Assembly: GCA_036259475.1 (NCBI GenBank)
Contig: DATABS010000006.1
Location: 1-64,000, forward strand
DNA from: ZC4RG17 sp036259475
GTDB lineage: Bacteria > Actinomycetota > Acidimicrobiia > Spongiisociales > ZC4RG35
DNA length: 64,000 nt
Reading direction: 5' to 3'
The notes beneath the pieces were generated by a model. That model was not told the DNA's origin, ran no database searches, and saw only the letters and a program-made list of their open reading frames with translations. The position numbers and the translations under genes were made by a program. Of this stretch, positions 58,593 to 64,000 are shown piece after piece. The first letter of the stretch is position 1. The number at the start of each line of letters is the position of its first letter.

Positions 58593-59435
58593 TCAGTCGC
58601 GACTGGGCTGGGTGGCACTGGGCTCGCTCGCTCCGCTCACCCTTTCGGCCAGGAAATCCTCCCAGGTTCTGCGGCCCACCGCCCGGTCGGGCACCAGGTT
58701 GGCCCCGGCCCGAAACGCTCTGGCTGCTTCGCCGGGCAGCTTCATGGTCACGATGGGCCTCCTTTTGCCGGTCGCCTCCAGATAGGTGCGCACCAACTCT
58801 TCCATTTCGTAGATCTGCGGACCACCGAGGTCGGGCACGAGGCCGGCAGGTCGTCCGAGGGAGAGCTCGACCAATCGATCCGCCACCTCTCCGGCGTCGA
58901 CCGGCTGGAATCGAACACCCGCCGGGACGGGTATCACCGGCATACGGGCCATCCCGGCGGCGGTCTTCAGTGTGAGGTCGTGGAACTGGGTGGCGCGCAA
59001 GGTCGTCCAGGGCAGCCCCGATCCGGCCACCACCTGCTCGGCAGCGAACTTCGCCCCGAAGTAGCCGAACATCATCCGGTCGATGGGGCGGGACATCGGG
59101 ATGATGTTCGCTCCGACGACCGAGATGTAAACGAGGTGGCTCACTCCCGCCTCGGTCGCCGCCCGCACCAGGTGGCGTGCCTTCTCGTCGTCGCCCTTGG
59201 CGGAGCCGGCACAGTGGACGACGGTCGCGATCCCGGCCACGGCGGCTTCGATCCCCCGGCCCGTGGCCAGGTCACCCGTCAAGTAATCGATGCCCGCACC
59301 GTGGTCGTTGGCGCGTCTGGTTAGCACCCGGACGTCGCGCCCGGCACCGACCAGCCGATCTACGACGAGTCGGCCCAGTGTTCCCGTTCCTCCGGTGACC
59401 AGGACTCTGCCCTGGTCGGCGTTTGCGTTCTGCAT
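58593..59435 (-). CDS. NmrA/epimerase-like NAD(P)-binding protein, likely ECF41 partner
   Basis: A 280-aa atypical short-chain dehydrogenase. The dinucleotide motif V-T-G-G-T-G-T-L-G-R-L is at about 13-23, and V-H-C-A-G-S at ~73. The usual catalytic Y-x3-K is not evident. Epimerase-type proteins are among the conserved partners (COE: carboxymuconolactone decarboxylase, oxidoreductase, epimerase) encoded next to ECF41 sigma factors. The ATG has AAGGAG upstream. Its promoter reads TGTCACA-16 bases-TGTC, close to the ECF41 consensus, so it is probably the main target of the divergent sigma gene. Confidence 0.88.
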   Translation of the reverse strand: MQNANADQGRVLVTGGTGTLGRLVVDRLVGAGRDVRVLTRRANDHGAGIDYLTGDLATGRGIEAAVAGIATVVHCAGSAKGDDEKARHLVRAATEAGVSHLVYISVVGANIIPMSRPIDRMMFGYFGAKFAAEQVVAGSGLPWTTLRATQFHDLTLKTAAGMARMPVIPVPAGVRFQPVDAGEVADRLVELSLGRPAGLVPDLGGPQIYEMEELVRTYLEATGKRRPIVTMKLPGEAARAFRAGANLVPDRAVGRRTWEDFLAERVSGASEPSATQPSRD

Positions 59436-59446
59436 CCCTGTCTCCT

Positions 59447-59473
59447 TGTCACATTGCTTGCGTGTTGGGAGTC
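59447..59473 (+). promoter_or_regulatory. ECF41-type promoter toward the sigma gene
   Basis: TGTCACA (59447-59453), a 16-base spacer, then AGTC (59470-59473). The published ECF41 promoter is TGTCACA-N16-CGTC, so only one base of the -10 differs. It would give autoregulation of the sigma gene at 59510. Confidence 0.6.
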
Positions 59474-59481
59474 ACCTGTAT

Positions 59482-59508
59482 GACACGTGGCGACACGAGG
59501 ATGTGACA
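59482..59508 (-). promoter_or_regulatory. ECF41-type promoter toward the epimerase gene
   Basis: On the minus strand TGTCACA (59508-59502), a 16-base spacer and TGTC (59485-59482) match the ECF41 consensus with one -10 mismatch. The two promoters face away from each other but their -35 elements lie at opposite ends, so they overlap in one 75-base region. Confidence 0.6.
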
Positions 59509-59509
59509 G

Positions 59510-60394
59510 ATGGACGAAAGAGAATGGCTAGCGGAGAGTTTCGAGCAGCACCGGCCCCGTCTCCGGGCGGTCGCCTACCGGATGCTCGGGTCACTCACCG
59601 AGGCCGACGACGCCGTCCAGGATGCATGGCTGAGAGTGAGCCGGGCCGGAGCCGACGACATCGAGAACATGGGCGGGTGGCTGACCACCATCGTCTCGCG
59701 GGTGTGTCTCAACATGCTGCGCTCGCGGAACGTCCGGCGCGAGGAGTCGCTCGCGCTGCACCTACCGGACCCGATCATCACCCAGGACACGGAGCCCCAG
59801 CCGGAAGAGGAAGCGGTGCTGGCCGATTCGGTCGGTCTCGCTCTGCTGGTCGTGCTCGACACGCTCTCGCCGGCGGAGCGTTTGGCGTTCGTACTCCACG
59901 ACATGTTCAAGCTGCCGTTCGAGGAGATCGCTCAGATGGTGGGCCGGACTCCCCAGGCGGTCAGACAACTGGCGAGCCGGGCCCGTCGACGCGTCAAGGG
60001 TGCCGACATACCGGCGTCAGAGCCAGATCGGGAGCGCCAACGACGGGCCGTTGACGCCTTCTTTCGGGCCGCCCGGGGTGGCGACCTCGAGACTCTCCTG
60101 GAGGTGCTCGATCCAGACGTTGTGCTGAGGGCCGACTATGGCGAACGGCGACCCGCCCAGCTGATCCGGGGAGCCGAGGCCGTCGCCGGCCAGGCGTTCG
60201 CGGGAGCTCTACCCACGGCTGTCTTGAGGCCGGTCCTCGTCAACGGTGCCGCTGGGGCGGTGATCACGCTCGGTGGCCGGCCGTTCGCCGTGATGGGCTT
60301 CATCGTGCGCGACGGGCGGATCGTGGAGATCGACGCCATCGCCGACCCGGCGAGGGTCAGGCGGATCGCCGCATCGGTCCTCGGAGCCGACTAG
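59510..60394 (+). CDS. ECF41-family sigma factor with SnoaL-like C-terminal domain (SigJ-like)
   Basis: A 294-aa sigma factor. Region 2 is at about 15-80 (Y-R-M-L-G-S-L-T-E-A-D-D-A-V-Q-D-A-W-L-R and W-L-T-T-I-V-S-R-V-C-L-N-M-L-R), region 4 at about 115-165 (L-S-P-A-E-R-L-A-F-V-L-H-D-M-F), and residues ~180-290 form the NTF2/SnoaL domain that replaces an anti-sigma factor in ECF41 by gating activity. The G-G-R-P phrase and D-G-R-I-V-E-I-D close the domain. Divergent from the epimerase-like gene with shared promoters. Confidence 0.93.
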   Translation: MDEREWLAESFEQHRPRLRAVAYRMLGSLTEADDAVQDAWLRVSRAGADDIENMGGWLTTIVSRVCLNMLRSRNVRREESLALHLPDPIITQDTEPQPEEEAVLADSVGLALLVVLDTLSPAERLAFVLHDMFKLPFEEIAQMVGRTPQAVRQLASRARRRVKGADIPASEPDRERQRRAVDAFFRAARGGDLETLLEVLDPDVVLRADYGERRPAQLIRGAEAVAGQAFAGALPTAVLRPVLVNGAAGAVITLGGRPFAVMGFIVRDGRIVEIDAIADPARVRRIAASVLGAD

Positions 60395-60588
60395 GACTCC
60401 GCCACCAAGGGCCGTGACGAAGGTTGTCCGTGCCTGTTTCGCATCTCACTCATTCACATCGCGCGAGCATGTCGATCGGCAGACTGGCCGACCGCGCCGA
60501 ACCAGAGCGGGCGATAGGGTATTTGCCCGATGCCGACCGCGACACGCAGTTGTAGACAACCGGTGGAGAGTCGAAGAGGGAGACCGAG

Positions 60589-61521
60589 ATGAACAAGGCG
60601 ATCGAAACACCGGGGGCGCGCACGATCGGAGCGTTTGCGCTTGCAGTCGTATTCGGGGGAGCCAACTTCGTGGGGGTCCGGTTCAGCAACGGCGAGCTCG
60701 ACCCGTTCTGGGGTGCCGGCCTCCGCTTCAGTCTGGCGGCTCTGACTTTTGTCGTCATCGCCTTCGCCCTGCGCCTGCCCTGGCCGCGGGGCAAGCTCCT
60801 GGCCCTCACCGCCGCCTACGGACTACTGAGTTTCGGGCTGTTCTATGCACTGATGTACTGGGCGTTGCAGCGGGTGACGGCCGGAATGGCGACCGTGGTG
60901 ATGGCCATGGTCCCGCTGGTCACGGTGCTCCTCACCTGGGGGCAACGGCTGGAGCCGCTACGCCGAAGTGCTCTGGTCGGGGCAGCGGTGGCGATGGCTG
61001 GCATCGTGTGGATGACGCTGGGAGAGGGCAGCGTGGACCTGCCTCTCACCGGTCTGCTCGCCATGCTGGCGGCCGCCGTCACGGTCGGAGAGAGCGTGAT
61101 CCTGGGAAAGAAGGTATCCGCCAACCACCCCGCCATGACCAATGCGGTGGCGATGGTGGTCGGGGCTGGTTCCCTGCTGGCGCTCTCGTCGGTTGCCGGC
61201 GAGCGATGGCTGCTGCCCTCCCAACCTGAGGTGGTCTGGTCGCTCGTCTATCTGGTGACCCTGGGGTCGGTGGGACTCTTCGTGCTGATGCTGCTGGTCG
61301 TGAGACGCTGGACCGCGTCCGCCACTTCGTATGCCTTCGTACTGTTCCCGGTGGTGACCATGCTGCTGGAGGCCTGGCTGGCGGACGAGCCGCTCACCTT
61401 GCGCGGGGTGACAGGAGCCCTGATCGTGATGGCCGGGGTCTGGTTCGGTGCGCTCGCTCCATCGGCTCGTCATTCGGCCCCGCCGCCGGCTGCCGCCCCG
61501 GCTCCGGCCGAGGTCCACTGA
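60589..61521 (+). CDS. EamA-family (DMT superfamily) transporter
   Basis: A 310-aa membrane protein with ten predicted helices in two EamA repeats (about 10-140 and 155-290; for example F-A-L-A-V-V-F-G-G-A-N-F-V-G-V and L-V-T-L-G-S-V-G-L-F-V-L-M-L). The Ala/Pro-rich tail is cytoplasmic. Members export amino acids, metabolites or nucleotide sugars. ATG 60589 has GAGGGAG upstream. The preceding 194 bases hold no gene, only the short palindrome GTTGTAGACAAC (60549-60560). Confidence 0.9.
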   Translation: MNKAIETPGARTIGAFALAVVFGGANFVGVRFSNGELDPFWGAGLRFSLAALTFVVIAFALRLPWPRGKLLALTAAYGLLSFGLFYALMYWALQRVTAGMATVVMAMVPLVTVLLTWGQRLEPLRRSALVGAAVAMAGIVWMTLGEGSVDLPLTGLLAMLAAAVTVGESVILGKKVSANHPAMTNAVAMVVGAGSLLALSSVAGERWLLPSQPEVVWSLVYLVTLGSVGLFVLMLLVVRRWTASATSYAFVLFPVVTMLLEAWLADEPLTLRGVTGALIVMAGVWFGALAPSARHSAPPPAAAPAPAEVH

Positions 61522-61535
61522 CGGACCGCACCGGC

Positions 61536-61630
61536 GGAACCCAGGGTTCGAGACGCCGCCAAGCGGTGCCCCCAGTCCACAGATCGCCCCGAGCAAGCCC
61601 GAAGGGTGGAACCCAGGGTTCCAGACACCG
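61536..61630. repeat. two palindromic repeats between convergent genes
   Basis: GGAACCCAGGGTTC-G-AGACGCCG (61536-61558) and GGAACCCAGGGTTC-C-AGACACCG (61608-61630) are 72 bases apart and match at 21 of 23 positions; each contains the palindrome GAACCCAGGGTTC. They lie in the 122-base gap between the DMT transporter stop and the stop of the converging membrane gene. Likely a double terminator, or copies of a small dispersed element. Confidence 0.6.
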
Positions 61631-61643
61631 ACCACCGCCCTCG

Positions 61644-62024
61644 TCAGCCGATCGCCCGAGTGCTCCCTCGAGGAACCCGCCACGCCACGTACAGGCCGGC
61701 AATGAGCGTCGCTACCAGGAGGACGTGATAGACGACGTCCGCAACCGTTTGCGGTCCGATACCGATCATCACCAGGTACAGGCCCACCAACGAGCCGGCC
61801 AGCCCGAACCCGAGCGCCCCGACGAGCCCCCGCCAACCCCAAGGCGCCGGAGCCCAGCTCAGCGCGAGGCCGACCAGCATGACGCTACCAATCACCGCTT
61901 CGGGCACTGCCGCTCCGTCGTGGCTGTACCCCTCCACGAAGTAGCCGAAGTGGACGAGCGAAGCCACGAGGAGCGAGGCGGCGGCGACGGCCGCCAGCAG
62001 CCGGGCGGTGGTGAGCCGGCTCAT
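61644..62024 (-). CDS. small membrane protein of unknown function
   Basis: A 126-aa protein with four predicted membrane helices (about 5-28, 42-60, 65-88 and 92-112), rich in Leu, Val and Gly, short loops. No family recognised. The ATG at 62024 overlaps the SHOCT gene stop (ATGA). The frame remains open far upstream, but that part is antisense to other genes. Confidence 0.7.
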   Translation of the reverse strand: MSRLTTARLLAAVAAASLLVASLVHFGYFVEGYSHDGAAVPEAVIGSVMLVGLALSWAPAPWGWRGLVGALGFGLAGSLVGLYLVMIGIGPQTVADVVYHVLLVATLIAGLYVAWRVPRGSTRAIG

Positions 62025-62284
62025 CGCAGCCCCTTCAGCTCGTCGAGCCGCTGGCGATACTCGTCCGTGTCGATCTCGCCCCGGGCGTAACGGGCCGCCA
62101 GGATGTCTACCGCGCTGGAGCCCCCCGCCAACGGCACGTTTCTCCGCCGGGCGAAGGCCCACACCGCAACGCTCGCCACGACGAGCCACAGCAGCGGGAT
62201 CAACAACCACCAGGGCCCACCCCAGCCACCAGCCCATCCCCCTTCGGCGCCCCAACGGGCGAGGGTTGTCGCGATTCCGAACAT
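62021..62284 (-). CDS. SHOCT-domain membrane protein
   Basis: An 87-aa protein: one membrane helix (about 24-45) and a C-terminal SHOCT motif (A-V-D-I-L-A-A-R-Y-A-R-G-E-I-D-T-D-E-Y), a short oligomerisation element. The ATG has the excellent site AAAGGAGG. It is divergent from the histidine kinase gene and may belong to the same stress response. Confidence 0.88.
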   Translation of the reverse strand: MFGIATTLARWGAEGGWAGGWGGPWWLLIPLLWLVVASVAVWAFARRRNVPLAGGSSAVDILAARYARGEIDTDEYRQRLDELKGLR

Positions 62285-62441
62285 CTCGTACCTCCTTTGT
62301 CGTCCACTGCCACCATCGTCGGAGATGGATCATTCGATGTCGTCGCCCAGGAGGATGCTTGGGACGTACTACGGAGGAAGTAGGCACAACTGCCACCAGG
62401 GCAGGATGATTCGGCGCAGCTTCGTGGCATACAGTTGGCAG

Positions 62442-63599
62442 GTGGAGTCTCCGTACAACCCACCCAGCCGACGCCTGATCGACGTGGCAGTGGCTGCAGC
62501 CGTCCTCGTCGCGATCATCGCCGGAACGTCGGCTATCAGCCATGAAGGACCTGGGCCCGATCCCCTCGGATGGGCCCTCCTCGGGGCGGCTGGGGGCGCC
62601 CTCCTCATGCGTCGTCGCTGGCCCGTGCCGGTGATGTGGCTCGTGATCTCGGCGGCCCTCGCCTACACACTGCTCGACAACCCGGGCGGCTTCTACACCA
62701 TCCCGATGGGCGTGGCGGTGTTCACCGCGGCTGCAGATCGGCGGCGTCGGGCGGCGCTGATCGGCCTCCTCGGGGCTTTCATCCTGTTCTTGGGCACCGA
62801 TCTGTTGTTCGATACGGGACATGACATCGCCGGTGCGTCGGCGCTGTGGTTCCTGGGCTGGCTGACCGTCGCCTGCCTACTCGGCGAGGTGATGCGCAGC
62901 CGCTCCGACTATGTCCGCGCTGTCGAGGAGCGGGCGGTCGAGGAGGAGCGCTCCCGCCACGAGGAGGCTCTCCGCCGTGCGGGTGAGGAACGCATGGCGA
63001 TTGCCCGGGACCTGCACGATGTGCTGGCCCATTCCATCTCCATCATCAACGTGCAAGCCGGGGCCGCCCTCCACCACCTCGACTCGGCACCGGAGGAGAC
63101 CCGGGAGGCATTGGTGAAGGTACGGGACACCGGCAAGCAGGCCCTGGGTGAGCTGCGGTCGTCGATCGCCGTCCTGCGCCATCGCGATGTCGACCGGATG
63201 GCACCCACCCGCCCCGCTCCGGGACTGGAAGACATCGCCGAACTCGCCGAACGGACCCGCCTCGCCGGACTGGAGGTCGACGTGGTCGCGGAAGGAGACG
63301 GCGAGGTTCCGGCCCCCGTCGGCGTGGCGGCGTATCGGATCGTCCAGGAGAGTCTGACCAACGTCGTCCGCCATTCCGCAGCGACCAGAGCAACCGTGAC
63401 GCTCGCCAGGAGCCGACGGATGCTGGTGGTACTGGTCGAGGACGACGGTCACGGCGCCGTACCCGGCGGCGGACACGGACACGGAATCGACGGTATGCGC
63501 GAACGCACCCGGACCCTGGGAGGAGAGCTGACGGCGGAACCCCGGCCGGAAGGAGGGTTCCGGGTGGAAGCCCGAATCCCGCTGGAGGAGAGCAGTTGA
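62442..63599 (+). CDS. two-component sensor histidine kinase, NarL-type (HisKA_3)
   Basis: A 385-aa membrane kinase. Five hydrophobic segments lie in residues ~12-150, a coiled region (E-E-R-A-V-E-E-E-R-S-R-H-E-E) follows, then HisKA_3 with the phospho-acceptor in A-I-A-R-D-L-H-D-V-L-A-H-S (His about 191) and the HATPase_c domain with A-Y-R-I-V-Q-E-S-L-T-N and D-G-M-R-E-R. The GTG at 62442 comes six bases after TACAGT, so it is likely leaderless; earlier in-frame codons precede the promoter. Translationally coupled to the regulator. Confidence 0.93.
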   Translation: MESPYNPPSRRLIDVAVAAAVLVAIIAGTSAISHEGPGPDPLGWALLGAAGGALLMRRRWPVPVMWLVISAALAYTLLDNPGGFYTIPMGVAVFTAAADRRRRAALIGLLGAFILFLGTDLLFDTGHDIAGASALWFLGWLTVACLLGEVMRSRSDYVRAVEERAVEEERSRHEEALRRAGEERMAIARDLHDVLAHSISIINVQAGAALHHLDSAPEETREALVKVRDTGKQALGELRSSIAVLRHRDVDRMAPTRPAPGLEDIAELAERTRLAGLEVDVVAEGDGEVPAPVGVAAYRIVQESLTNVVRHSAATRATVTLARSRRMLVVLVEDDGHGAVPGGGHGHGIDGMRERTRTLGGELTAEPRPEGGFRVEARIPLEESS

Positions 63600-64000
63600 T
63601 CGACATCCTGATCGCCGACGACCAGGCCCTCGTCCGGGCCGGATTCCGTTCGATCCTCGACTCGGACACCGAGTTGGCGGTGGTCGCCGAGGCGGCCACG
63701 GGGCGGGAGGCGGTGGAGGCGGCGAAGACGCACCGACCCGACGTCGTTCTCATGGACATTCGCATGCCCGTTCTCGACGGCATAGAAGCCACACGCCTGA
63801 TCACCTCCGAGCTGGAAGCGATCAAGGTCGTTGTGGTGACGACCTTCGATCTGGACGAATATGTGTTCCAGTCGCTCCGGGCGGGAGCGTCCGGCTTTCT
63901 GTTGAAGGACATCGACCCCGGCGACCTAATCGACGCGGTGAAGATCGTCCACGACGGCAACGCCCTCCTCTCCCCCAGCATCACCCGCCGGCTCATCGCC
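63596..64000 (+). CDS. response regulator, NarL/FixJ family (cut by the window edge)
   Basis: The first 135 residues are visible: a receiver domain with D-D-Q (acidic pocket 9-10), the phospho-acceptor Asp in V-V-L-M-D-I-R-M-P (about 54) and the Lys in F-L-L-K-D-I-D (about 104), then a linker. The LuxR DNA-binding domain is expected beyond 64000. The TTG start overlaps the kinase stop codon (TTGA). Confidence 0.92.
   Translation, partial: MIDILIADDQALVRAGFRSILDSDTELAVVAEAATGREAVEAAKTHRPDVVLMDIRMPVLDGIEATRLITSELEAIKVVVVTTFDLDEYVFQSLRAGASGFLLKDIDPGDLIDAVKIVHDGNALLSPSITRRLIA

Noticed and set aside
59290..60054. 254-codon plus-strand frame across the ECF41 promoter region
   Set aside because: It overlaps the sigma gene in another frame and is rich in Arg, Gly and Pro without motifs; a shadow frame.
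61536..61558. GGTTCGAGAC as a tRNA T-arm
   Set aside because: No acceptor, D- or anticodon arm can be drawn around it; the sequence is part of a duplicated palindrome.
61739..61754. CCGCAACCGTTTGCGG as a further LacI-type operator
   Set aside because: It lies inside the coding region of a small membrane protein, has a different core, and no promoter is near.
1..64000. CRISPR array, insertion sequence or prophage
   Set aside because: No regularly spaced repeats, transposase, integrase or phage structural genes were seen on either strand.

Overview
The window is high-GC, gene-dense DNA with an actinobacterial character. It carries a remnant of the DUF222/HNH (13E12) family that is abundant in Actinobacteria, a fused cytochrome oxidase I+III (CtaD-CtaE), a PPOX-class F420/FMN enzyme, a luciferase-like flavin enzyme, a SigJ-like ECF41 sigma factor, and several genes that look leaderless (a TAnnnT -10 box 6-8 bases before ATG/GTG). 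An uncultured member of the Acidimicrobiia or a related class fits best, but the sequence alone does not prove this. No tRNA, rRNA operon, CRISPR array or insertion sequence was seen.

Positions 1-41.5 kb are a catabolic island. It holds a solute-binding lipoprotein, four M24 'aminopeptidase P-like' proteins with altered metal ligands, five alpha/beta or CocE-type hydrolases, two Gfo/Idh dehydrogenases, a creatininase-type amidohydrolase, a cupin, a 2-hydroxyacid dehydrogenase, two amidohydrolases, an orphan molybdenum hydroxylase large subunit, a DRE-TIM acyltransferase/lyase, a PEP-utiliser-like phosphotransferase, two 3-hydroxyisobutyrate-dehydrogenase-like enzymes, a nitrile hydratase with a reduced beta subunit, and E1 alpha/beta of a 2-oxoacid dehydrogenase. 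A ten-gene run on the minus strand (13093 down to 3260) is mostly joined by 4-base start/stop overlaps and ends in a probable selenoprotein (in-frame TGA in a U-P-M-C motif). Seven copies of a LacI-type palindrome (NCAAWCGWWTGN) sit just upstream of the transcription units of this island and suggest one regulon; no LacI-family gene is in the window. The substrate is not identifiable from the sequence.

Inside the island lies an interlude at 23.4-29.5 kb: a toroid (squalene-cyclase-like) protein, a small membrane protein, a glycosyltransferase, an ECF sigma/anti-sigma-like pair with a tandem repeat in front, an NTF2-like protein and the HNH pseudogene. A second interlude at 33.9-35.6 kb holds Nudix, VanZ-like and GNAT genes.

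Positions 41.5-64 kb are mainly housekeeping and stress functions: the aa3-type oxidase operon ctaC-ctaDE-membrane protein-ctaG, a sirtuin, an endonuclease IV-like/LigD-polymerase fusion, an L,D-transpeptidase, small membrane stress proteins, VOC proteins, a HAD phosphatase, a luciferase-like monooxygenase, an HD-domain/LuxR regulator preceded by a convincing TPP riboswitch, an ACT protein followed by a truncated flavodoxin, a hexapeptide acetyltransferase, a divergent ECF41 sigma/epimerase pair with matching promoters, a DMT transporter, and a two-component system whose response regulator runs off the right edge.
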